A DNA stretch of 6,320 nucleotides, taken from positions 1-6,320 of the forward strand of contig WRER01000050.1 of NCBI GenBank assembly GCA_009779205.1, in the 5' to 3' direction. Positions 1 through 5,735 of this stretch are shown here, piece by piece. This DNA is from Methanobacteriota archaeon. Lineage in GTDB: Archaea; Halobacteriota; Methanomicrobia; Methanomicrobiales; Methanospirillaceae. How positions within the stretch are numbered: the first letter of the stretch is position 1; each line of letters starts with the position of its first letter. The translations under genes were made by a program, and so were the position numbers. A model generated the notes under the pieces. The model saw nothing but the letters and a program-made list of their open reading frames with translations, was not told the DNA's origin and ran no database searches.

Positions 1-887
1 AGTGATTTGATAAGACCTGCTGGATCTGCAACGTTGAGCATGTCAATCACTGAGTAAATTCCTGTTTTTCTCGTCTCCTCAATACCTTTTTCAAGAGTAG
101 AGAGTGGAGCAAGTCCTGATAAGACAACAGCATCAGCTGATGCATCAGATGCCAGGCGTGCCTCAAGATTCCCGGTGTCAAGCACTTTCATGTCCGCAAC
201 GATAAACGCATCTGGCAGCACAGAACGAATATCAGATAAGACTCGAAGCCCGAACTTTTTGATGAGTGGAGTTCCTGCTTCGATAATAAGGTGATCGCTT
301 CGAGGAAGAGCTGCAAGCACGTGTTTTAACCGATCAAGGTCAACGATATCACAGGCAATCTGTAGGTATGGGGGATCCCAGAGTCGCTGGACTTTAAAGC
401 CCATGATGGCATGTGGGGCACGATCTTTTTCATGGATAATTGTTGTTTTATCTGGAAATGCGTCAAGAGCACGTGTGATCGCCGATTTTGTGGCACCGTA
501 ATTATATCGATATATCAAGCTATAATCACATGCTTTTGGATCGAGAAAGGCACTTGCCACGATTACGGTATTTTCAATGTCCATGCCATCAAATACCCCA
601 TCCTCCAGACAGTCTGCAACGGCTTTTGAAATTGCTGCCTGAACAGGACCAAACATCTGGCTTACCTGGCTGCCGCTTTTCATTGTTACTTTCGGAATGA
701 CAACTGTTGCAGGTTTTGTGAGAAGATTTGGTCGAATTACTGCAAGAAGAGGGGTATGGCCTGCAGATAGCTGTGTCAGTGCATTTGCAAATGCAGCACC
801 TACCGGCCCGTTTTTATCTCCCATCAAGAGATCGATATGAGCGAGCTCATTCCCTTCTCCGATGAGTGCTTCTCCAATAAGGTACAT
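1..887 (-). CDS. fae-hps: Bifunctional formaldehyde-activating enzyme / 3-hexulose-6-phosphate synthase, C-terminus cut by window edge
   Basis: The first 295 residues are visible, against roughly 390 for the full fusion. Residues 1-165 are a Fae domain, beginning MYLIGEALIGEGNELAHIDL with the catalytic His at position 17 and followed by the typical PLLAVIRPNLLTKPATVVIPK stretch in shortened form at about 47-66 and QMFGPVQAA at 77-85. Residues from about 172 on are an Hps domain of the orotidine decarboxylase-like TIM-barrel family, with EAGTPLIKKFG at 203-213 and the active-site ADMKVLDTG at 231-239 (Asp232, Lys234, Asp237). Fae condenses formaldehyde with tetrahydromethanopterin to methylene-H4MPT. 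In archaea Hps runs mainly from hexulose 6-phosphate toward ribulose 5-phosphate and formaldehyde, feeding pentose supply; Fae then captures the formaldehyde. Both act in the cytoplasm. The ATG at 887 is the only plausible start because the family's conserved N-terminus begins there. No Shine-Dalgarno is visible and a TATA-like box sits about 27 nt upstream, suggesting a leaderless mRNA. Confidence 0.97.
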   Translation of the reverse strand, partial: MYLIGEALIGEGNELAHIDLLMGDKNGPVGAAFANALTQLSAGHTPLLAVIRPNLLTKPATVVIPKVTMKSGSQVSQMFGPVQAAISKAVADCLEDGVFDGMDIENTVIVASAFLDPKACDYSLIYRYNYGATKSAITRALDAFPDKTTIIHEKDRAPHAIMGFKVQRLWDPPYLQIACDIVDLDRLKHVLAALPRSDHLIIEAGTPLIKKFGLRVLSDIRSVLPDAFIVADMKVLDTGNLEARLASDASADAVVLSGLAPLSTLEKGIEETRKTGIYSVIDMLNVADPAGLIKS

Positions 888-910
888 TGTATTAGAATTT
901 GTCTTACTAG

Positions 911-918
911 AATATAAG
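911..918 (-). promoter_or_regulatory. TATA-like box of fae-hps
   Basis: On the minus strand the sequence reads CTTATATT. Its centre lies about 27 nt upstream of the fae-hps ATG, which is the usual distance between an archaeal TATA box and the transcription start. This would place the start at or very near the ATG. A second AT-rich string, GCTTATGCA, lies just upstream and could be an alternative. The call rests on position and composition only. Confidence 0.5.
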
Positions 919-938
919 AATGCATAAGCACATGAGAA

Positions 939-962
939 TGAACACTCAAACCGCCCATAATC
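939..962. repeat. 24-bp direct repeat, copy B (fae-hps proximal)
   Basis: On the plus strand it starts TGAACACTCA and ends CCATAATC. It matches copy A at 1067-1090 at 21 of 24 positions, in the same orientation. Similarity continues on the right after a gap of about 6 nt (AACTATTCA here, AGCTATTTA in copy A). It sits directly upstream of the fae-hps TATA-like box, so it may be a regulator site or part of a duplicated promoter region. Function is unknown. Confidence 0.6.
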
Positions 963-1066
963 ATAACTATTCAGTCGCCCAAAGCAAATGTTCTGAATGA
1001 AAAAGCGCGAAAACGGCCTGAATCATTAGAAAGAGGTTTCTGTTGTTTTTGGTGAGCTTTGACAAC

Positions 1067-1090
1067 TGAACACTCAGACCATCCATAATC
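1067..1090. repeat. 24-bp direct repeat, copy A (tRNA proximal)
   Basis: It is the partner of the copy at 939-962, with start points 128 bp apart. On the minus strand the AT-rich string GCTATATTATAG precedes it, which resembles a TATA box. This copy could therefore belong to a second, upstream promoter reading toward fae-hps. The 104 bp between the two copies contain no credible gene; they hold a T-rich stretch on the minus strand near 1000-1015 (TTTTCGCGCTTTTT) that could act as a weak terminator. Confidence 0.6.
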
Positions 1091-1107
1091 TATAATATAG
1101 CTATTTA

Positions 1108-1121
1108 CCAAAAGAGCAAAA
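1108..1121 (-). terminator. Candidate T-tract terminator after tRNA-Trp
   Basis: About 16 nt beyond the tRNA 3' end, the minus strand carries two T4 runs separated by GCTC (TTTTGCTCTTTT). Archaeal RNA polymerase commonly ends transcription at such oligo-T runs without a hairpin. The runs are short, so the call is modest. Confidence 0.4.
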
Positions 1122-1136
1122 CAGACCGGTACAATG

Positions 1137-1294
1137 TGGGGTCGGTGAGATTTGAACTCACGATCGACGGGTCTCTCCGAAATGCATCAGTGCTCCAACG
1201 GATCATCACTCTATCAGAAGACCCGATTGTTCATCATCTGCACCATGCAAAAACCGCTGGAGCCCGTCGCCATGCCGGACTAGGCCACGACCCC
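1137..1294 (-). tRNA. tRNA-Trp (anticodon CCA) with an 84-nt intron
   Basis: The 5' exon is 1294-1257 (38 nt) and the 3' exon 1172-1137 (36 nt), giving a 74-nt mature tRNA before CCA addition. The acceptor stem GGGGTCG/CGACCCC is perfect over 7 bp with discriminator A73. The D-stem is GCC/GGC with A14, G15, G18, G19 and A21 in the loop. The anticodon stem is ACGGG/CCCGT and the T-arm is GTGAG-TTCAAAT-CTCAC. The anticodon CCA (1260-1258) identifies tryptophan. CCA is not encoded at the 3' end; the next bases read CAT. The intron interrupts the loop between positions 37 and 38. Exon strand CTCC pairs with intron GGAG to make the 4-bp central helix of a bulge-helix-bulge, flanked by 3-nt bulges AGC and AGA; cutting each bulge after its second base leaves exactly the exons given. 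The intron-side helix is weak, so the motif is slightly relaxed. It is transcribed alone, from its own TATA box. Confidence 0.97.
1173..1256 (-). ncRNA. Intron-encoded C/D box guide RNA, predicted to target C34 and C39 of tRNA-Trp
   Basis: All four boxes are present in order on the minus strand: C (ATGATGA, 1237-1231), D' (CTGA, 1217-1214), C' (GTGATGA, 1209-1203) and D (CTGA, 1190-1187). The guide spacers are 13 and 12 nt, the usual archaeal size, and a TGCA/TGCA stem closes boxes C and D. The spacer before D, CCGTTGGAGC, pairs with GCTCCAGCGG across the anticodon loop and 5' splice site with one G-U pair; the fifth base upstream of box D faces C34. The spacer before D' pairs with AGACCCG at the 3' splice site, and its fifth base faces C39. 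This matches the known Haloferax volcanii tRNA-Trp intron, which guides methylation at 34 and 39, although there position 39 is U. Whether guiding occurs in cis or in trans after splicing cannot be read from the sequence. Confidence 0.93.
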
Positions 1295-1323
1295 GGTAGC
1301 TTTTATTATGTCTACGTCTGTTC

Positions 1324-1331
1324 TATTTAAG
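1324..1331 (-). promoter_or_regulatory. TATA box of tRNA-Trp
   Basis: The minus strand reads CTTAAATA, close to the archaeal consensus. Its centre lies about 33 nt upstream of the tRNA 5' end, so transcription would start about 6 nt before G1, leaving a short leader for RNase P to remove. Confidence 0.65.
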
Positions 1332-1355
1332 CAAGTTGGTTTTACATATCTGTTC

Positions 1356-1389
1356 AAAAAAAGAGTCTGTAAAGGTTTTTACAACCTTT
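1356..1389 (-). terminator. Hairpin and T7 terminator
   Basis: On the minus strand AAAGGTT-GTAAA-AACCTTT (1389-1371) forms a perfect 7-bp hairpin, followed 8 nt later by seven T residues (1362-1356). It lies just upstream of the tRNA-Trp TATA box, so it would insulate the tRNA from the transcription unit before it. Confidence 0.6.
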
Positions 1390-1545
1390 TTCGGTGTCAG
1401 TCTCGTACACTGTGTCATTTACATCTGTAAACCACAAAGGGCACGAACCTGCCTGGAAGCAGCAGGAAACATGAAAATAAACCTTAAGCTCAACCTACTC
1501 TTTCGTGCCTTTCACCTGCCTGACCGGCAGGTGGTTAATCTCATT
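1356..1545 (-). ncRNA. Candidate structured non-coding RNA of unknown family
   Basis: This gene-free stretch between mptA and tRNA-Trp has a TATA box upstream (1573-1566) and ends in a hairpin plus a T7 run, so it looks like a small transcription unit of about 190 nt. Several stems can be drawn on the minus strand. An outer stem AACCAC (1536-1531) pairs with GTGGTT (1435-1430). A hairpin CACCTGCC-GGTCA-GGCAGGTG occupies 1533-1513; it competes for 3 bases with the outer stem. An 11-bp arm AAAGGCACGAA (1512-1502) pairs with TTCGTGCCCTTT (1447-1436) with one bulged C, and encloses CCTGC/GCAGG. TTTAC-AGAT-GTAAA follows near 1431-1418. Together the first three form a possible three-way junction. 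I recognise no RNase P, SRP, C/D or H/ACA signature. No reading frame in it looks like a protein. Alternatively it could be the 3' UTR of mptA. The 5' end is estimated from the TATA position. Confidence 0.5.
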
Positions 1546-1565
1546 TCTTCGGCGCGACTGGATAG

Positions 1566-1573
1566 TTATATAT
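1566..1573 (-). promoter_or_regulatory. TATA box upstream of the candidate RNA
   Basis: The minus strand reads ATATATAA, preceded by CGAG, a purine-rich context compatible with a TFB recognition element. A start 25-27 nt downstream falls near 1545-1542, just before the first predicted stem. It lies 45 nt after the mptA stop codon and heads into no coding region, which argues for a separate RNA gene. Confidence 0.5.
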
Positions 1574-1617
1574 CTCGAAGTAAATGCACAATTTTGGTTG
1601 AAATCGAGTAATCGCTT

Positions 1618-2580
1618 CTATCCTGCAAGTTCTCTCTTGAGTTCATCAATCGTTGCTTGACGCTCTGCAAATGCATCGTGTTGGTGAATACTCTCTTCAT
1701 TATCCTGTGCCATCACAACGAGCGAATCTCCAGGAAGATCTTGAAATTCATTATGCACCTTTCGCGCCATCTCACGGACACAATCCTCAACAAATCGTGG
1801 GTTCTGGTGAGCAGTCAACACCACATGCCCTTCATCACCTCGCTTGAGCAGCTCGTAAATTGGAGTACTCATGGATTCTTTCACGATCTTGATAATCCTT
1901 TGCAAGGATACATGGCAGTCTCCGCCAGTCTCGATGGAAAGAAAACCCTTTCCTCGTTGATTGTGTGTGGCCATTGGTACCTGCTCAAAAAAGTAAAGAA
2001 TTTTTTCCTCCTCAATCTCAAGATTCTGCATCACATGATGGGCACGTTCCCGCATAATATTCTGGGCACATGGGCAGGCAGTCATCCCTGTAACCTCAGC
2101 ACCGATACTCTTTCGAATGATTGGTTTACCATTTGTCCTTGCAGCAATCGCGCTTGCAAACACATTAACAACCTCTTGACAGTTTGTCGTCGATACAGGT
2201 GTATCAGCTGATATCATGAATTTGCTGCGCATCTGAACTTCAGTTCGATCCGCGTATTCATGTTTATCAAGAAGTTTCCACGCAACAACGCTGCATAATT
2301 CTTCGATCTCTGTAACTTCTCCATGAATCGCCTGAGACAAAACCTCATCGATAACCTCAAAGTTGCGTGAAAGGTTCGCTCCTTTCAGGCTTCCAGGGAG
2401 ATCTACAAAAATATCAAAACTGGAGATAAATATTACTGGACGTTTTTCAGTTCTTTTTACTTCTACGAGCTTTTGAACGTTTTTCACTCCAACACGTGTT
2501 AGATTAATTCTGACATCTGGCTGGGTTGACTGGACGTCAGGAAGTTCTCTATTGAACGTCTTTGCGGCCTCTATATTCAT
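1618..2580 (-). CDS. mptA: GTP cyclohydrolase MptA (GTP cyclohydrolase IV, FolE2/COG1469 family)
   Basis: The 320-residue protein belongs to the type IB/IV cyclohydrolases of the tunnelling-fold superfamily. The archaeal enzyme converts GTP to 7,8-dihydroneopterin 2',3'-cyclic phosphate, the first step toward the tetrahydromethanopterin pterin ring, and was characterised as Fe(II)-dependent in Methanocaldococcus. Family signatures include DVQSTQPDVRINLTRVGV at 15-32, the metal-site motif GMTACPCAQ at 165-173 with Cys169 and Cys171, PMATHNQRG at 202-210 with His206, and NPRFVEDCVRE at 260-270. Length is normal and nothing is broken. The ATG at 2580 gives a family-typical N-terminus. No Shine-Dalgarno precedes it, and a TATA box about 25 nt upstream suggests a leaderless transcript separate from purL. 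Its product ultimately becomes the cofactor used by the Fae domain encoded downstream. Confidence 0.97.
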   Translation of the reverse strand: MNIEAAKTFNRELPDVQSTQPDVRINLTRVGVKNVQKLVEVKRTEKRPVIFISSFDIFVDLPGSLKGANLSRNFEVIDEVLSQAIHGEVTEIEELCSVVAWKLLDKHEYADRTEVQMRSKFMISADTPVSTTNCQEVVNVFASAIAARTNGKPIIRKSIGAEVTGMTACPCAQNIMRERAHHVMQNLEIEEEKILYFFEQVPMATHNQRGKGFLSIETGGDCHVSLQRIIKIVKESMSTPIYELLKRGDEGHVVLTAHQNPRFVEDCVREMARKVHNEFQDLPGDSLVVMAQDNEESIHQHDAFAERQATIDELKRELAG

Positions 2581-2600
2581 GATGTAGCGCTCTTTATTCC

Positions 2601-2608
2601 ATTTATAT
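2601..2608 (-). promoter_or_regulatory. TATA box of mptA
   Basis: The minus strand reads ATATAAAT, centred about 25 nt upstream of the mptA ATG. That spacing places the transcription start at or within a few bases of the start codon. The 143 bp between purL and mptA otherwise hold only a T-run. Confidence 0.55.
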
Positions 2609-2630
2609 GTATATTCTCTTATTTATCTAC

Positions 2631-2636
2631 AAAAAA
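2631..2636 (-). terminator. Candidate T6 terminator after purL
   Basis: Six consecutive T residues on the minus strand lie about 90 nt past the purL stop and just ahead of the mptA TATA box. The position is right for ending the purL transcript, but no hairpin supports it. Confidence 0.35.
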
Positions 2637-2723
2637 CATACATGAGGTACGATTTCACACCATATGGTTTCGTTAATATCATGCTCAGGATAGTTAAATG
2701 TATTGGATTCTTGTATCCGTTTC

Positions 2724-4832
2724 TCACGACTGATGCATGAGATCAGTCAGACTCTCTCTTGCATGCTTTACTTCTTCAGGGAAAAGCACTATTTCTCCAC
2801 TTTTGAATCTGATGCGTATACCTTCTCCACCTACAAAGCCAAGTTCTATGAGGGAACATGTTGGCAATGTTGCCTCAATGCTCTTTTTGTCAGATCCACA
2901 GACTAAAAATCTGCCATATAACTCATTACACAAAAATGAGACTGGATCGATACTATCTATTGGAATCTCAATCTCTGCATTGTATGTCATCGTGGCAAGA
3001 GCGGCAATCAGACCTCCTTGGCTGATATCAGTGATAGTTACGGTTCCACTTTGGACAGCTGATCTGATAGAGGCAAGGATATCTACCTCTCCGCGTGCAG
3101 GGGGAGAACCATTGCACTCAGTGAGAGCATCGAGAACAGAACCTCCCATCCCTTCTCCCTCCTGTGCAGAACCCAATTTTGATGAGCAAAGACAGATACT
3201 ATCTCCATCACCAACTTCACGGGGAACCACTATCGGCGCACGTCCGATCATACCGATGCTTGGCGTTGGCAGAATGTGTGTTCCAGTCTCGTCACTCTCA
3301 TTATACAGCGAGACATTTCCACCAACAACAGGAATTGAAAGTTCTCGGCACATATCTCCCATTCCCTGAATAGACTGTTCAATCTGCCAGTAGATATGTG
3401 GATGCTCTGGACTTGCAAAGTTTAGACAGTTCACAATACAGAGTGGTTCTACACCCATACAAGCGAGATTCGCCGCATTTTCGTACACTGCATTTGCAGT
3501 TCCGGTATATGGATCAAGCGCAATCTGGCGTGGGTTACACCCACAGCTCAATCCGAGCATGCTATTTCCAAGTTTCAAAAGTCCCGCATCCTTTCCAAAA
3601 GAGATCGTGCGTGTCTGCACATCATGATCATACTGCTCATAGATCCATTGCTTGCTTGCACATTCAGGATGAGAAAGAATCTGTAAGCAGAGTTCTTTCA
3701 AAGATCTTTTCGGAGCACGATACGGTTTTGTCACATTGTAAGACGTGCTGTTCCAGGTGCATTTTGGCGCTCCATCTGTCAGAAAATGAATATCCAGATC
3801 ACAGATTGTCTCCTTCTCATATGTAACCAGATATCGCGGCTCTGCAATAACCCGACCAATATCACTGCACATCAGATCATATCGCTGTGCAATTTCCATG
3901 ATTCGTTCAACATCTGCCGGTTGAACCTCAAGCAACATCCGCTCCTGTGACTCTGAAACCATGATTTCACGTGGTGTCATCAGAGTCTCACGGAGATGCA
4001 CTCTTTCTGCGTAGATATGACCACCAAATGTGCTGCACATCTCACTTGATGCTCCTGCAAGCCCGGCAGCTCCGAGATCGCGGCATGATACAACAATCCC
4101 TTCTTCTATCATGGCAAGGGTTGCTTCGATAAGCAATTTTTCAGTAAATGGATCTCCTATCTGCACACTTGGGCGTTCCTCTTCTGAGTTCTCTGCAAGA
4201 TCTTTTGACGCAAAAGAAGCTCCGCCAACCCCATCACGCCCGGTAGGGGCGCCAAGCAGCAGAAGGTGGTTACCAGGTTTCTTTACCCGACCGGTAATGA
4301 ACTTGTCTGGTTCACATATTCCCACACAAACAACATTTACAAGGGGATTTCCATCATATCCTGCATCGACAATCAGATTTCCACGCACGACCGGAACGCC
4401 AATGCAGTTCCCGTACCCACTAATGCCACGCACGACATGCTCTAGCAGGTGATGGTTCTTTTTCTGTGTTGGATCTCCAAAACAAAGCGGATCCATCAAT
4501 GCAATGGGACGTGCCCCCATAGAGATAATATCCCGCACAATTCCTCCAACGCCTGTTGCAGCACCATTCACTGGATCGACATAACTTGGATGATTATGAC
4601 TCTCCATTCCAATGGCAAGAGCGATATCATCGCTATATCGTACGATTGCGGCATCATCGCCGGGACCAACAATAACATCTGGTCCTGTTGTCGGAAGTGT
4701 TCCTAGGAGTCGGCGAGTCGAGCGGTAACTGCAATGCTCACTCCAGAGGTTTTCAAAACATGCAAGCTCTGTTTCTGTTGGCTCTCGTTTGAGTGTATCA
4801 AGGATCAGTCGGAGATCGTCTGAGGAGACCAT
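2724..4832 (-). CDS. purL: Phosphoribosylformylglycinamidine synthase subunit PurL (small form)
   Basis: The 702-residue protein is the ATP-dependent synthetase subunit of FGAM synthase, step 4 of purine synthesis, converting FGAR to FGAM with ammonia supplied by PurQ in a complex bridged by PurS. The N-terminus carries WSEHCSYRS at 30-38 with catalytic His33. Next is GMESHNHPSYVDPVNGAATGVGG in shortened form near 75-97, the substrate- and Mg-binding segment that includes His79. A DLGAAGLAGASSEM segment lies near 250. The second AIRS-like half shows DPYTGTANAVYENAANL near 440, CLNFASPE and IPVVGGNVSLYNES. Length fits archaeal small PurL, without the glutaminase domain of the long enterobacterial form. 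Neither purQ nor purS lies in the window. An in-frame GTG at 4841 would add three residues; I prefer ATG 4832 because GTGAG at 4841-4837 then serves as a Shine-Dalgarno. The gene upstream ends 48 nt away, so co-transcription is possible. Confidence 0.96.
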   Translation of the reverse strand: MVSSDDLRLILDTLKREPTETELACFENLWSEHCSYRSTRRLLGTLPTTGPDVIVGPGDDAAIVRYSDDIALAIGMESHNHPSYVDPVNGAATGVGGIVRDIISMGARPIALMDPLCFGDPTQKKNHHLLEHVVRGISGYGNCIGVPVVRGNLIVDAGYDGNPLVNVVCVGICEPDKFITGRVKKPGNHLLLLGAPTGRDGVGGASFASKDLAENSEEERPSVQIGDPFTEKLLIEATLAMIEEGIVVSCRDLGAAGLAGASSEMCSTFGGHIYAERVHLRETLMTPREIMVSESQERMLLEVQPADVERIMEIAQRYDLMCSDIGRVIAEPRYLVTYEKETICDLDIHFLTDGAPKCTWNSTSYNVTKPYRAPKRSLKELCLQILSHPECASKQWIYEQYDHDVQTRTISFGKDAGLLKLGNSMLGLSCGCNPRQIALDPYTGTANAVYENAANLACMGVEPLCIVNCLNFASPEHPHIYWQIEQSIQGMGDMCRELSIPVVGGNVSLYNESDETGTHILPTPSIGMIGRAPIVVPREVGDGDSICLCSSKLGSAQEGEGMGGSVLDALTECNGSPPARGEVDILASIRSAVQSGTVTITDISQGGLIAALATMTYNAEIEIPIDSIDPVSFLCNELYGRFLVCGSDKKSIEATLPTCSLIELGFVGGEGIRIRFKSGEIVLFPEEVKHARESLTDLMHQS

Positions 4833-4836
4833 GGTA

Positions 4837-4841
4837 CTCAC
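4837..4841 (-). promoter_or_regulatory. Ribosome binding site deciding the purL start
   Basis: GTGAG lies 4 nt before the ATG at 4832 and matches the GGTGA core of the archaeal Shine-Dalgarno. The same bases include the alternative GTG start, which itself has no such element upstream. Confidence 0.45.
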
Positions 4842-4880
4842 ATGTGGGTTCTGCTCTTTGAAAAGGCATCGGTATACTGA

Positions 4881-5684
4881 TTATCGATGAGATGGAAACT
4901 GGCCTTTTGCTCTCTGTGCCACTTCGTTCCAATACATCAGTTCAGATCTATTCTCCTCTTTCTCTTCCCCAACTCTTTCGTTATATCCTCCAATCCAGAT
5001 CTTTTCCCGATCCATAAGATCTGCTGCTGTTTGCAGATCATTGCTTGTGGGATCAATAAGGGATACTGTAGTGATAGAATACTGATCAAGGAGTGACTCA
5101 AGCATTGAACTATCATATAATGTGATAGTGCGCTGGTACTCAAGCAAACATTCCAGATCTTCCGTTCTCGAATCACGAGTCAAAAACACAGAAGTGCGGC
5201 GTCCAATGAGCTCTTCACATAGAATTTCATCTATATGGGTGGCAATCAGTACATGTCCATGTACTCCTGCATCCCGCATCTCCCGCATGAATGCCCTGTA
5301 TTGTTCACACAGAGAATAGAATGACTCGTCTTCATGCTCAGGAGAGAGAGGGTTTGGGGCAGGAATGCAGTAGTTAGCATATTTCGAGAGGTGCTTGATC
5401 AGCTCTGCATCATGCATGGACCATGTTGGATCCACGAGGTACCATTCTTCGGCATACTGGAGTGCTTCATCCAGCCGGGGCTTGACAAACAAGCCTCCAG
5501 ATCCTATCACCTCGATTCCTGCCTCTTTCTCTGCTCGTATCTGTGTTACAAGCTGATAGGATATCAGATCAAAGCCTCTTGTGGTATACTCCTTTTTCTC
5601 ACGTAAAAAGGCACCAATCGTTGATACATCTGGAGTGTCTGGTTCTCCGCCATATGCAATTGTCTTATAGATATATGGGGGCAT
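4881..5684 (-). CDS. Protein of unknown function between ferritin and purL
   Basis: The protein has 267 residues from ATG 5684. I do not recognise a named family. It has no signal peptide, membrane segment or CxxxCxxC-type cluster and looks cytosolic. It begins MPPYIYKTIAYGGEPDTPDV. The middle contains IGSGGLFVKPRLDEAL at 60-75 and YLVDPTWSMHDAELIKHL at 82-99. The C-terminal half alternates predicted strands and helices (HVLIATHIDEI 144-154, TSVFLTRD 164-171, TITLYDSS 186-193, TTVSLIDPTS 205-214), suggesting an alpha/beta fold. The tail (239-251) is highly charged. Conserved-looking Gly, Asp, Pro and Trp positions suggest an enzyme, but that is inference. Two starts further upstream exist in frame, ATG 5696 and TTG 5699; I chose 5684 because TGATC six bases before it resembles a Shine-Dalgarno. 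Codon use and composition resemble the neighbours. It precedes purL on the same strand by 48 nt. Confidence 0.85.
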   Translation of the reverse strand: MPPYIYKTIAYGGEPDTPDVSTIGAFLREKKEYTTRGFDLISYQLVTQIRAEKEAGIEVIGSGGLFVKPRLDEALQYAEEWYLVDPTWSMHDAELIKHLSKYANYCIPAPNPLSPEHEDESFYSLCEQYRAFMREMRDAGVHGHVLIATHIDEILCEELIGRRTSVFLTRDSRTEDLECLLEYQRTITLYDSSMLESLLDQYSITTVSLIDPTSNDLQTAADLMDREKIWIGGYNERVGEEKEENRSELMYWNEVAQRAKGQFPSHR

Positions 5685-5713
5685 ATTGCTGATCATCAAA
5701 AAAGTGTTTTAAC

Positions 5714-5723
5714 ATCAATTGAT
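5714..5723. other. 10-bp palindrome in the ferritin/unknown-gene spacer
   Basis: ATCAATTGAT is a perfect palindrome in the 51-nt gap between the ferritin stop and the next gene. On the minus strand a T5 run (5730-5726) precedes it and GTTAAAAC (5713-5706), a possible TATA-like box about 25 nt before ATG 5684, follows it. It could be an operator or merely AT-rich sequence. Confidence 0.3.
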
Positions 5724-5735
5724 TCAAAAAGAGAA

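Noticed and set aside
963..1066. Possible small RNA between the two direct repeats
   Set aside because: I found only a weak 5-bp inverted repeat (GTTGT/ACAAC) and T-rich patches, with no C/D boxes and no convincing promoter plus terminator pair.
1136..1330. 64-residue plus-strand reading frame
   Set aside because: It lies antisense over the whole tRNA-Trp gene and its promoter; its apparent protein is the reverse complement of tRNA sequence.
1452..1463. Plus-strand CCTGGAAGCAGC resembles part of the SRP RNA helix 8 consensus
   Set aside because: The conserved GGAAG...AGCAGC arrangement is incomplete, and the surrounding sequence lacks the long GC-rich helix 5 expected of an archaeal SRP RNA of about 300 nt.
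1336..1611. 91-residue plus-strand reading frame
   Set aside because: It runs through the predicted RNA stems and terminator hairpin, has no upstream Shine-Dalgarno, and its protein shows no recognisable motif or normal composition.
1657..2211. 184-residue plus-strand reading frame
   Set aside because: It is antisense to mptA, which has clear family motifs through the same bases.
2737..3369. 210-residue plus-strand reading frame
   Set aside because: It is antisense to the C-terminal third of purL and shows only low-complexity, Ser/Pro-rich translation typical of a shadow frame.
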